The notes below the pieces were generated by a model. The model saw only the letters and a list, made by a program, of their open reading frames with translations. It was not told the DNA's origin and searched no databases. Source: Blautia sp. MSJ-19 (lineage in GTDB: Bacteria > Bacillota > Clostridia > Lachnospirales > Lachnospiraceae). Taken from it: a stretch of DNA of 64,000 nt. Numbering within the stretch: position 1 is the stretch's first letter; every line of letters starts with the position of its first letter. Below, in pieces: positions 8,368-16,565 of this stretch. The stretch covers positions 179,196 to 243,195 of the forward strand of contig NZ_JAHLQA010000034.1 in NCBI RefSeq assembly GCF_018918125.1, read 5' to 3'. The translations under genes were made by a program, and so were the position numbers.

Positions 8368-9396
8368 ATGAAAGAAATTCGAACTGAAGATGCTGTAGGT
8401 CATGTGCTTTGTCACGATATTACCCAGATCATAAAAGATGAAAAAAAGGGAGTTCTTTTTAAAAAGGGGCATGTTGTCCGTGAAGAAGATATTCCCGCCC
8501 TCCTTTCCGTAGGCAAAGAACATCTTTTTGTCTGGGAAAAACAAGAAGGAATTCTTCACGAAAACGAAGCTGCTGAAATCCTTTACAAAATTTCTGCAGG
8601 CAGCCATATGCATGGCAGTGAAATCAAAGAAGGTAAAATTGAACTGATTGCGGATTGTAACGGTATTCTCAAGATCCGTCGTGACGCTCTTCTGGCAGTT
8701 AACCGCCTTGGAGAGATGATGATTGCTTCACGTCATGGAGACTTTCCTGTCAAAAAAGGAGATAAAATTGCCGGAACGCGAATCATCCCATTGGTCATAG
8801 AAAAAGAAAAGATGGAGCACGCGACAGAAGTCGCAGGAGCGGATCCCATTTTTTCCATTCTTCCGTTCCACAGCAAAAAAGCTGCTATCGTAACCACCGG
8901 AAGTGAAGTTCAGAAGGGACTGATCAAAGATACGTTTACCCCTGTGTTACGCGAAAAATTAGAAGAATATTCCTGTTGTGTAATCGGGCAGACCATGCCT
9001 GGCGATGATCGTCATCAAATTACAAGGGATATTCTGGACTTCATTGACAAAGGGGCAGATATGGTAATCTGCAGTGGTGGAATGAGTGTGGATCCTGATG
9101 ACCGCACACCGGGTGCAATCAAGGATACCGGCACAGAAATCATTACTTATGGTGCACCGGTTCTCCCCGGAGCAATGCTGCTTCTTTCTTATTATAACAA
9201 AGGGGAAAAACTTATTCCGATCCTTGGACTTCCAGGTTGTGTCATGTATGCCCGCAGAACGATCTTTGATCTGATTCTTCCAAGAATCATGGCAGATGAT
9301 CCGATCTGTGCTGAGGAAATTTCCGCTTACGGCGAGGGCGGACTTTGTTTAAACTGTGAGATATGCACATTCCCAAATTGTGGATTTGGTAAATAA
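8368..9396 (+). CDS. MoeA/MogA-like molybdopterin-binding domain protein
   Basis: The 342-residue protein carries an N-terminal MoeA-like part (about 1-160) and a molybdopterin-binding fold (about 165-325). The binding loop is CSGGMSVDPDDRTPGAI and a proline-rich segment LPGAMLLLSYY follows. Family members bind molybdopterin or adenylated intermediates, but stand-alone relatives of this size often have no proven reaction. No other molybdenum cofactor gene is in the window. The protein ends in CLNCEICTFPNCGFGK, a C-x2-C-x2-C-x4-C tail that could hold metal or an iron-sulfur cluster. ACAGGAGA upstream sets the ATG. Domain assignment is firm; the precise role is not known. Confidence 0.8.
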   Translation: MKEIRTEDAVGHVLCHDITQIIKDEKKGVLFKKGHVVREEDIPALLSVGKEHLFVWEKQEGILHENEAAEILYKISAGSHMHGSEIKEGKIELIADCNGILKIRRDALLAVNRLGEMMIASRHGDFPVKKGDKIAGTRIIPLVIEKEKMEHATEVAGADPIFSILPFHSKKAAIVTTGSEVQKGLIKDTFTPVLREKLEEYSCCVIGQTMPGDDRHQITRDILDFIDKGADMVICSGGMSVDPDDRTPGAIKDTGTEIITYGAPVLPGAMLLLSYYNKGEKLIPILGLPGCVMYARRTIFDLILPRIMADDPICAEEISAYGEGGLCLNCEICTFPNCGFGK

Positions 9397-9423
9397 CAGC
9401 CACCAGACAATCAACAGAGGACA

Positions 9424-10218
9424 ATGATGAAAACTTTTAGAACCCGTACTTATTCTGTTTCTGATCATCGTCTGCCAGCAGGACGCAGCGTAACTTTCGC
9501 AGTCCTCGCTGATCTTCACGGACTCGTTTTTGGAAACAATCATCAGCAACTTTATGCTGCAATTGCCGAAGGCAGACCAGATGCCATTCTGGTCTGCGGA
9601 GACATGATCGTTAATCACAGACATGAAACCATGGAATCTGCTGCCGGACTTTTACTACGCCTGTGTGACCGTGTTCCGATCTTTTATGCACTTGGAAATC
9701 ATGAATATAAAATGCTTTTGAATCCGGAAAGTCGAGAATTTTATCTCAATTACGAAAGGCTTCTCACAAGTGCAGGTATCTGTTTCCTTCATAATGAACA
9801 TGTGGATATCTGTCTGGGTGATACCGACTTTGTTTTTTATGGTCTGGAACTTCCGCTCGAATATTATCACAAACCCAATTCACCGGCACTGAGTCTGACT
9901 TTCATGGAAAAACTGATCGGTATCCCCTCCCAGTCCGGGATTCATGTACTTCTGGCACATAATCCCAAATATGGTAATACGTATTTTTCCTGGGGGGCGG
10001 ATCTGATCCTGTCCGGACACTATCACGGTGGAATCATGAGACTTAGCGAACATCACGGTCTGACCTGTCCACAGTATCTTTTATTTCCCCCATACTGTTG
10101 CGGAGATTTCCAAAAAGGCAGGCAGCATATGATTGTAAGTGCCGGTCTTGGAGAACATACAATTCCTGTTCGGATCCATAATCCACGGGAGTTGCTTTTT
10201 GTAAAAATTCACCACTGA
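9424..10218 (+). CDS. Calcineurin-type metallophosphoesterase
   Basis: All five motifs of the family are present in order: DLH near residue 30, GDMIVNH near 59, GNHE near 92, a histidine in LAHNPKY near 179, and GHYHGG near 198. These residues hold the two catalytic metal ions. The layout resembles YkuE-like phosphoesterases, but there is no clear membrane anchor or signal peptide, so a cytoplasmic location is likely. The substrate cannot be inferred. Two ATG codons (9424 and 9427) are adjacent, and AGAGGAC precedes both. It sits 27 bases after the MoeA-like gene and 19 before scpA, probably in one transcript. Confidence 0.85.
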   Translation: MMKTFRTRTYSVSDHRLPAGRSVTFAVLADLHGLVFGNNHQQLYAAIAEGRPDAILVCGDMIVNHRHETMESAAGLLLRLCDRVPIFYALGNHEYKMLLNPESREFYLNYERLLTSAGICFLHNEHVDICLGDTDFVFYGLELPLEYYHKPNSPALSLTFMEKLIGIPSQSGIHVLLAHNPKYGNTYFSWGADLILSGHYHGGIMRLSEHHGLTCPQYLLFPPYCCGDFQKGRQHMIVSAGLGEHTIPVRIHNPRELLFVKIHH

Positions 10219-10237
10219 AACCAAAAGGAATTCATTT

Positions 10238-11023
10238 ATGGCAATACCTGTAAAAATTAACGTATTTGAGGGTCCTCTCGACCTTTTGCTCCATTTAATA
10301 GAAAAAAATAAAATTGATATCTATGATATCCCAATCGTGGAAATCACTGATCAGTATATGGAATATCTGCATTCCATGGAACAGGAGGATCTGGGGACCA
10401 TGAGTGAATTTCTGGTCATGGCAGCAACCCTTCTGGATATCAAATGCAAAATGCTTCTTCCAAAAGAAATAAATGAAGAAGGAGAGGAAGAAGATCCCCG
10501 TGAAGAGCTTGTTCAGAAACTTCTGGAATATAAGATGTACAAATATATGTCTTATGAGCTAAAAGATTACATGGACAATGCTACCGGCGTTTTTTACAAG
10601 TCTCCTTCCATACCAGAGGAAGTTCTGAGATATCAGGAACCTGTTGATCCGGCAGAACTTCTTGCCGGTCTGACTCTGGAACATCTGAACAACATTTATC
10701 AGTCTGTACTGAAACGTCAGGAAGCCAAGATTGACCCGATCCGCAGCAAATTCGGTACCATCGAAAAAGAAGAGGTCAGCCTTTCTGATAAAATGCTGGA
10801 TATGAAAAGTTATGCTGCTGAACACAGCCATTTCAGTTTCCGCCAGCTTCTGACCCGACAGTCTTCGCGTGTACAGATCATAGTCACCTTTCTTTCCATA
10901 CTGGAACTGATGAAAATGGGATATATTCAGGTAGAACAGGACAATCTTTTTGATGATATTCAGGTTACTGTAACACAGAATCCGGAAACCTGGACGCATC
11001 TGACCGAATTTGCAGATGAATAA
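10238..11023 (+). CDS. scpA: Segregation and condensation protein A
   Basis: ScpA is the kleisin of the bacterial SMC condensin and bridges the SMC heads while binding ScpB. The 261-residue protein opens with the family signature FEGPLDLLLHLIEKNKIDIYDIPI (residues 9 onward) and has a helical C-terminal winged-helix segment (about 175-245). The centre is acidic and variable, as is usual. It is followed after 26 bases by scpB, the normal arrangement. The start is preceded by AAAAGGAAT. Confidence 0.95.
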   Translation: MAIPVKINVFEGPLDLLLHLIEKNKIDIYDIPIVEITDQYMEYLHSMEQEDLGTMSEFLVMAATLLDIKCKMLLPKEINEEGEEEDPREELVQKLLEYKMYKYMSYELKDYMDNATGVFYKSPSIPEEVLRYQEPVDPAELLAGLTLEHLNNIYQSVLKRQEAKIDPIRSKFGTIEKEEVSLSDKMLDMKSYAAEHSHFSFRQLLTRQSSRVQIIVTFLSILELMKMGYIQVEQDNLFDDIQVTVTQNPETWTHLTEFADE

Positions 11024-11049
11024 CAAACAGAAATTGAGGAACGACTTAT

Positions 11050-11619
11050 ATGGAAATCAAAAAACTGGAAGCTGCTATCGAAGCCATTCTGTTCACAATG
11101 GGAGAATCCGTTGAGCTTTCTCAAATAGCGGATGCCATACAGCAGGATAAAGAAACCACCCGTAAGATCATCCAGAATATGATGGATCGTTATCAGGCAG
11201 AAGAACGTGGCATTCAAATCATTGAACTGGAACAGTCTTATCAGATGTGCAGTAAAAAAGAATATTATGAATATCTGATCCGTCTTGCCATGCACCCTAA
11301 AAAGCCGGCACTTACCGATGTTATGCTGGAAACGCTCTCCATTATTGCATACAAACAGCCTGTAACCAAGGCAGAAATCGAAAAAATCCGAGGAGTAAAA
11401 TGTGACCACGCAATTAACAAACTTGTAGAATATGATCTGGTAAAAGAACTTGGACGACTGGATGCTCCCGGCCGCCCGATTCTGCTCGGCACGACTGAAG
11501 AATTTCTCCGCTGCTTTGGCGTACAGGGGCTGGAAGAACTTCCATCTGTAGACCCGGTACGACTGGAAGACTTCAAGGCAGAAGCAGAAGAGGAGATTCA
11601 GCTAAAACTTGACATTTAA
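11050..11619 (+). CDS. scpB: Segregation and condensation protein B
   Basis: ScpB forms a dimer of two winged-helix domains that binds ScpA in the SMC complex, needed for chromosome compaction and segregation. The 189-residue protein starts with LEAAIEAILFTMGESV and carries the conserved ALTDVMLETLSIIAYKQPVT segment and the GRPILLGTT motif in the second domain. Length is normal. TTGAGGAACG upstream gives the ribosome site. It is coupled to scpA. Confidence 0.95.
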   Translation: MEIKKLEAAIEAILFTMGESVELSQIADAIQQDKETTRKIIQNMMDRYQAEERGIQIIELEQSYQMCSKKEYYEYLIRLAMHPKKPALTDVMLETLSIIAYKQPVTKAEIEKIRGVKCDHAINKLVEYDLVKELGRLDAPGRPILLGTTEEFLRCFGVQGLEELPSVDPVRLEDFKAEAEEEIQLKLDI

Positions 11620-11639
11620 GAAAGAGAGGTGTATTCTGC

Positions 11640-12434
11640 ATGCCAACCACATATGCACATGATCTATATGGAAAAAAAGTTTATGCCGGACTTCCTGCGG
11701 AAATACAGCAGATAATCCGCAAAAATGTTAACCTGTACCGTATCGGACTTCATGGTCCGGACATCCTGTTTTATCATATGCTCAATACCAGAGTTACAGG
11801 GACCGGCATTGCTATGCATAAGGAAATCGCGGCCCCCTTTTTTGAGCGTGGCATGACCCTGGTCAGACAGACTCATGACCAAAAACTGCTGGCATATCTT
11901 CTTGGTTTTGGATGTCATTACCTGTTGGACAGTTCCTGCCATCCTTATGTATATGAAATGGCTGAAAAGAAAGTAATTTCACATACTCTGCTTGAAAAAG
12001 AATTTGACCGGACACTTATGCTTGAGACCGGGCGAGACCCTTATCATTATTATCCTGCATGTGGAGTTCTTCCCCGCATGACCTATGCCCGGGTCATTCA
12101 TCGCGCAATTCCCCGTATCAATACCCGAGATATCCTTACTTCGCTCAGACGCATGAAGCTGATTACAAACTGTCTGGTTTATGATAACCATGGAAGAAGA
12201 AAAAAATTTCTTACCTTTCTGTCAAAAGCAGCCGGCAAAAAGCTTTCCTCAGAGATGATGGAATATTTCATGGAAAAAGATCCTATTCCGGGAAGTGCCA
12301 TTCCCGTGCATACCTTGCGTCAATTTTATATTCATTCTATTGAAGAAGCACCAGATGCACTTTCTGAACTGTTTATGTTAAGCCATGAAGACATCCCACT
12401 GTCTGACCGCTGGCGAAGAACCTATAATGGATAA
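11640..12434 (+). CDS. Zinc-dependent phospholipase C family protein
   Basis: The 264-residue protein resembles the bacterial zinc-dependent phospholipase C / S1-P1 nuclease fold. Candidate zinc ligands are spread in the expected order: YAHD near residue 5, LHGPD near 38, MHKE near 59, and GCHYLLDSSCHPY near 90. Many Firmicutes carry such a protein without a signal peptide, and none is visible here, so a cytoplasmic location is likely and phospholipase activity is unproven. AGAGAGG precedes the start. It lies 20 bases after scpB, in the same presumed transcript. Confidence 0.75.
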   Translation: MPTTYAHDLYGKKVYAGLPAEIQQIIRKNVNLYRIGLHGPDILFYHMLNTRVTGTGIAMHKEIAAPFFERGMTLVRQTHDQKLLAYLLGFGCHYLLDSSCHPYVYEMAEKKVISHTLLEKEFDRTLMLETGRDPYHYYPACGVLPRMTYARVIHRAIPRINTRDILTSLRRMKLITNCLVYDNHGRRKKFLTFLSKAAGKKLSSEMMEYFMEKDPIPGSAIPVHTLRQFYIHSIEEAPDALSELFMLSHEDIPLSDRWRRTYNG

Positions 12435-12491
12435 AAAGAATAATACCAGTTCGTCTGCATAAAATAGTCTTATATCAAAGAGAGGTGGACT

Positions 12492-13760
12492 ATGAAATTC
12501 AGACGAACATTTTTTATTCTGTCACTGTTGGCTGTAAGTTTTCTGTTCACATCTTTATCACAAACAGCCGCATCTATGGATCATTCAATTCAGCTTGTTC
12601 CAGATTCTTCCATTCTGTCTCAGACAGCGTCCGCCACACATACCGGGACATCGCCGGGAGATCTGCATGCACTGTCTGCTGTTCTGATGGATGCTGATTC
12701 CGGGCGCGTTCTGTTTGAAAAGGAAGGTTCTGTTCCCAGACCCAACGCAAGCACTACCAAGGTTCTGACCTGTATCCTCGCCCTTGAACATGGAAAAGGG
12801 GACGATTATGTAGTGATTTCTTCTAATGCTGCCAGGCAGCCTGAAGTCCGTCTTGGACTCAGAAAAGGAGAGCAGTATTATCTCGAAGATCTTCTGTATT
12901 CATTGATGTTGCAGAGCCATAACGATTCTGCGGTCGCAATCGCAGAACATATCGGCGGATCTGTAGAAAATTTTTCAAAAATGATGAATCAGAAAGCCAA
13001 AGAACTAGGTTGTAAAAATACACATTTCCTTACCCCGAACGGTTTGGATGCAGAAGACTCTGATGGAACTCATCACACTACTGCCGAAGATCTTGCCTTG
13101 ATCATGCGATATGCAATTCGCAGTAATACTTTTCTTAAAATCACGCAGACAGAGGAATACAGCTTTTCAGACCTGAGCAAAAAAAGAACTTTTTCTGTTC
13201 ATAATACAAACGCATTTCTGCATATGACCGATGGAGTTCTTTCAGGAAAAACCGGATATACCGGTGAGGCCGGATACTGTTATGTATGTGCCTGTAAAAA
13301 AGACGGAAAAATTTTTATTGTTTCTCTGCTCGGCTCCGGATGGCCCGGACACAAAACATATAAATGGCAGGATACGCTGCAGCTTCTTAATTATGGTGCA
13401 GAAAACTATGAATATCAGACTTTCTGGCGGGAGCCGAATCTACGGTACATCCCTGTCAGAAACGGTATTCTTGACGAATCCTCTTTTCAATACAAAGTAT
13501 ATCTTAACGGCAGGATATCAATTACAGATGCTGAAAAAAATAAAATGATCCTTCTGGGAAAAACCGATGTACTCCAGTATCAGATCCGGCTGAAGGATGA
13601 ATTGACTGCCCCTGTAAAAAAGGGTGAGCAGGTCGGACAGGTCGTCTACACTCTGAATCACAGAATAATTGCTTCATATCCTGTAGTGGCAGCAGACAAC
13701 GTGCAGAAAAATACATTTATTCATTGTGCCCGCGTTGTATTTAAGAATTTTTTTCATTAA
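12492..13760 (+). CDS. D-alanyl-D-alanine carboxypeptidase (DacF type), copy 2
   Basis: Second exported S11 peptidase of the window, 422 residues. A signal peptide occupies about 1-27. The active-site motifs are S87-x-x-K90, S142-H-N144 (histidine in the middle position instead of the glycine of copy 1) and K253-T-G255. The C-terminal beta domain spans about 310-400. It would trim terminal D-Ala from wall precursors. Its position near scpAB mirrors the dacF neighbourhood of Bacillus, which may point to a sporulation-related role. AGAGAGGTGG sets the start; a strong terminator follows. Confidence 0.92.
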   Translation: MKFRRTFFILSLLAVSFLFTSLSQTAASMDHSIQLVPDSSILSQTASATHTGTSPGDLHALSAVLMDADSGRVLFEKEGSVPRPNASTTKVLTCILALEHGKGDDYVVISSNAARQPEVRLGLRKGEQYYLEDLLYSLMLQSHNDSAVAIAEHIGGSVENFSKMMNQKAKELGCKNTHFLTPNGLDAEDSDGTHHTTAEDLALIMRYAIRSNTFLKITQTEEYSFSDLSKKRTFSVHNTNAFLHMTDGVLSGKTGYTGEAGYCYVCACKKDGKIFIVSLLGSGWPGHKTYKWQDTLQLLNYGAENYEYQTFWREPNLRYIPVRNGILDESSFQYKVYLNGRISITDAEKNKMILLGKTDVLQYQIRLKDELTAPVKKGEQVGQVVYTLNHRIIASYPVVAADNVQKNTFIHCARVVFKNFFH

Positions 13761-13766
13761 CATCCA

Positions 13767-13797
13767 AAACTTCTCCTTCTACGGGAGAAGTTTTTTG
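13767..13797 (+). terminator. terminator after the second dac gene
   Basis: AAACTTCTCC (13767-13776) pairs with GGAGAAGTTT (13784-13793), followed by a T-run to 13796. Confidence 0.88.
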
Positions 13798-13873
13798 ATA
13801 TCGACATTTTTTCTTTGGAATGTAGAAAAAACAACATAGGAGTTAAACTTTTAACAAAAAAACAGGAAATCTA

Positions 13874-13908
13874 TTGAAAAAAACTTGAAAACAGGTTACA
13901 ATTATAAT
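13874..13908 (+). promoter_or_regulatory. promoter of the Na+ decarboxylase operon
   Basis: TTGAAA (13874-13879), 17 bases, TACAAT (13897-13902). A second -10-like TATAAT follows at 13903-13908. The start codon is 54 bases further on. Confidence 0.65.
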
Positions 13909-13961
13909 CGGCTAAAATTTTGGTTATATTTAAAATTTTATAAAATGGAGGGCAAGAAAGA

Positions 13962-15398
13962 ATGAGTAATGCAACACAAAGCTTAGCAGGCACAAGAATC
14001 ACTTCTTTGCTTGACGCAAACAGTTTTGTTGAAATCGGAAAAAGCGTAACAGCCAGATCCACAGATTTCAATTTAACTGAGACAAAAGCGCCTTCAGACG
14101 GTGTTATTACCGGATATGGTGTGATTGACGGAAATCTTGTATATGTATACAGCCAGGATGCTTCCGTATTAAACGGAACTGTTGGTGAAATGCATGCCAG
14201 AAAGATTACCGCTCTGTATGACCTGGCAATGAAGACAGGAGCTCCTGTGATCGGTCTGGTTGACTGTGCAGGTATGCGTCTGCAGGAAGCTACCGATGCT
14301 CTTGAAGCATTCGGATCCATCTACCTGAAACAGACACTGGCTTCCGGAATGATCCCGCAGATCACAGCTGTATTTGGTACATGCGGCGGTGGTATGGCAA
14401 TCATCCCAGCTCTTACAGATTTCACATTCATCGAATCCAAAAAAGGCAAAATGTTCGTAAACAGCCCGAACGCACTGGATGGAAACTATACTGAAAAATG
14501 TGATACAGCTGCAGCTGCATTCCAGAGTGAAGAAACAGGTCTTGTAGACGGAACAGGTTCTGAAGAAGAAATCCTCGGACAGATCCGTCAGCTGATCGGA
14601 CTTCTTCCATCTAACTTCGAAGACAATGATTCTTTCGTAGAATGCACAGATGATCTGAACCGTACATGTGATGATATCGCAGCATGCGCAGGTGATACAT
14701 CTATTGCACTTTCCAGAATCGCTGACAACGGTATCTTCTTTGAAACAAAGAAAGATTACGGTAAAGATGTTGTTACAGGATTCCTTCGTCTGAACGGAGC
14801 AACTGTTGGTGCCGTAGCTAACAGAACAGAAGTTTATGACGCAGAAGGAAATAAAACAGAAGAATTCGACGGAACTCTTTCTGCAAGAGGTGCAAGAAAA
14901 GCAGCTGGATTCGTTAAATTCTGTGATGCATTTGATATTCCGGTTCTGACACTTACAAATGTAACAGGATTCAAGGCAACTCTTTGCAGCGAAAAGATGA
15001 TTGCAAAAGCAGTTGGCGAAATGGTTCACGCATTTGCAGATGCAACTGTTCCGAAGGTAAACGTTGTGATCGGCAAAGCATATGGAACAGCATATGTTGC
15101 AATGAACAGTAAATCCGTTGGTGCAGACCTTGTATATGCATGGGACAACGCTGAGATCGGTATGATGGATGCTTCCCTCGCAGCTAAGATCATGTATCCG
15201 GGTGAAGAAGCAGCAGTACTTAATGAAAAAGCAGCTGCATACAGAGAACTTCAGTCCAATGTAGAATCTGCAGCAGCAAGAGGATATGTTGACACTGTAA
15301 TTGCTCCAGCTGATACACGTAAATATGTAATCGGAGCTTTTGAAATGCTTTTCACAAAGAGAGAAGACCGTCCATCCAAAAAACATGGCACAGTCTAA
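13962..15398 (+). CDS. Biotin-dependent carboxyltransferase subunit (12S/MmdA type)
   Basis: The 478-residue protein has the two crotonase-like halves of the carboxyltransferase family (acyl-CoA side): an N-terminal half with VDCAGMRLQEATDAL (about 103-117) and the oxyanion-hole region CGGGMAIIPALTDF (about 144-157), and a C-terminal half with TNVTGF and GKAYGTAYVAMNSKSVGAD. In methylmalonyl-CoA decarboxylase and transcarboxylase this subunit moves CO2 between an acyl-CoA and biotin. It is the first gene of five that also encode a biotin carrier and the Na+ pump OadB. Which acyl-CoA it uses is not shown. It is slightly shorter than typical MmdA (about 510). A GGAGGG site precedes the start. 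Confidence 0.85.
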   Translation: MSNATQSLAGTRITSLLDANSFVEIGKSVTARSTDFNLTETKAPSDGVITGYGVIDGNLVYVYSQDASVLNGTVGEMHARKITALYDLAMKTGAPVIGLVDCAGMRLQEATDALEAFGSIYLKQTLASGMIPQITAVFGTCGGGMAIIPALTDFTFIESKKGKMFVNSPNALDGNYTEKCDTAAAAFQSEETGLVDGTGSEEEILGQIRQLIGLLPSNFEDNDSFVECTDDLNRTCDDIAACAGDTSIALSRIADNGIFFETKKDYGKDVVTGFLRLNGATVGAVANRTEVYDAEGNKTEEFDGTLSARGARKAAGFVKFCDAFDIPVLTLTNVTGFKATLCSEKMIAKAVGEMVHAFADATVPKVNVVIGKAYGTAYVAMNSKSVGADLVYAWDNAEIGMMDASLAAKIMYPGEEAAVLNEKAAAYRELQSNVESAAARGYVDTVIAPADTRKYVIGAFEMLFTKREDRPSKKHGTV

Positions 15399-15411
15399 GT
15401 GAGGTGAGCAT

Positions 15412-16158
15412 ATGAATCAGATGTTTAAAAAAGCTTCCTCTGTCCTGACAGCAGTCGTATGTGCCGCATCCATTACATTTTCCGGTGCATCTCTGGTTCT
15501 GGCAGATGATGAAATTGACGCACAGACACAAACAACGATCGAGACAACTGCTGAAGGTCTGACCGAGACGATCATTCCTCTGACAGATGATCAGATTGCA
15601 GCATATCAGGAATCTGGTGATGAATTCACCGAAAATGCAATGGCTGCATGGGATGGTGTAAGAGAAGAACTCGGTGACCTGAAAGAAACCGGATCTGCTG
15701 AGATCGAATATTCAGGTGATGAATATACCGTTACAGTACCTGTTGAATTTGAAAAAGAAAATGCTGAATTCGTATACGTATTCGACAAAAACCTTACTCC
15801 AACTTCCATGTCTGTAGATGTAAAATATTCATTTGCTACAACTATGAAAAATGCAGCGCTGAACACACTGATGGGTATCGGAACTGTATTCGTAATTCTT
15901 ATCATGCTGATCTTCCTGATCTCTCTGTTCCAGTTTATTCCTGGCTCCGGAGCACAGCAGGAAAAAGCAAAGAAAAAAGCAGCAGAAGAGGCAGCTTCTG
16001 CACCGACACCGGCTCCGGTTGCCGCAGCTCCTGTACAGGAAGCTGATAATTCAGAACTGATCGCTGTAATCGCAGCAGCTATCGCAGCATCCGAAGGAAC
16101 TTCAACAGACGGATTTGTTGTTCGTTCCATCCGTAAAATCAATCGTAAAAAAAGGTAA
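15412..16158 (+). CDS. OadG-family decarboxylase subunit with extracytoplasmic domain
   Basis: OadG-type subunits anchor and assemble the Na+-translocating decarboxylase. This one is 248 residues, two to three times the usual size. It has a signal peptide (about 1-31), an acidic extracytoplasmic domain (about 32-146), one membrane helix (about 148-170), an Ala/Pro-rich cytoplasmic linker (about 185-210), and the family's C-terminal segment SELIAVIAAAIAA followed by a basic end. The extra outer domain resembles small DUF3887-like folds, but that is a weak impression. It lies between the carboxyltransferase and the biotin carrier, and GTGAGGTGAG precedes the ATG. Confidence 0.75.
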   Translation: MNQMFKKASSVLTAVVCAASITFSGASLVLADDEIDAQTQTTIETTAEGLTETIIPLTDDQIAAYQESGDEFTENAMAAWDGVREELGDLKETGSAEIEYSGDEYTVTVPVEFEKENAEFVYVFDKNLTPTSMSVDVKYSFATTMKNAALNTLMGIGTVFVILIMLIFLISLFQFIPGSGAQQEKAKKKAAEEAASAPTPAPVAAAPVQEADNSELIAVIAAAIAASEGTSTDGFVVRSIRKINRKKR

Positions 16159-16180
16159 TTGACAATTAGGAGGATTTAAA

Positions 16181-16549
16181 ATGAAAAGTTATACAATCAC
16201 TGTAAACGGAACAGCATATGAAGTTACTGTAGAAGAAACAGGAAGCGTTTCCGCTCCGACAGCAGCACCGGTTGCAGCTCCTAAAGCAGCTCCGGCAGCA
16301 GCTCCTAAAGCAGCAGCTCCGGCAGCAGGCGCAGGCGCAGTTAAAGTTACCGCTTCAGTACCAGGCAAAGTTCTTAAAGTCGTTGCTTCTGCAGGACAGG
16401 CAGTAAAAGCCGGTGACAATATCGTAATTCTGGAATCCATGAAGATGGAGATCCCGGTTGTAGCTCCTCAGGATGGTACTGTAGCCAGCATCGATACATC
16501 CGAAGGTGCATCCGTAGAAAACGGAGATACTCTGGCTACAATGAACTAG
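16181..16549 (+). CDS. Biotin carboxyl carrier protein (1.3S type)
   Basis: The 122-residue protein has a short N-terminal beta segment, an Ala/Pro-rich flexible linker (about 25-52), and a biotinyl domain with the ESMKMEIPV motif in which K88 is the biotin attachment lysine. It carries the carboxyl group between the carboxyltransferase subunits and the membrane decarboxylase OadB. Length and layout match the 1.3S subunit of transcarboxylase and the gamma subunit of methylmalonyl-CoA decarboxylase. TTAGGAGG upstream fixes the start. Biotinylation would need a BirA encoded elsewhere. Confidence 0.94.
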   Translation: MKSYTITVNGTAYEVTVEETGSVSAPTAAPVAAPKAAPAAAPKAAAPAAGAGAVKVTASVPGKVLKVVASAGQAVKAGDNIVILESMKMEIPVVAPQDGTVASIDTSEGASVENGDTLATMN

Positions 16550-16565
16550 GACGGGAGGTAATCAA

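Noticed and set aside
15216..15229. GTACTTAATGAAAA, identical to the start of hairpin copy 1 at 17721
   Set aside because: It lies inside the carboxyltransferase coding sequence, encodes a normal stretch of the protein, and the pairing partner and hairpin are missing.
14169..15386. A 405-residue minus-strand frame opposite the 12S-type carboxyltransferase
   Set aside because: Very rich in Cys, Ser and Phe, no recognisable domain and fully covered by a certain gene.
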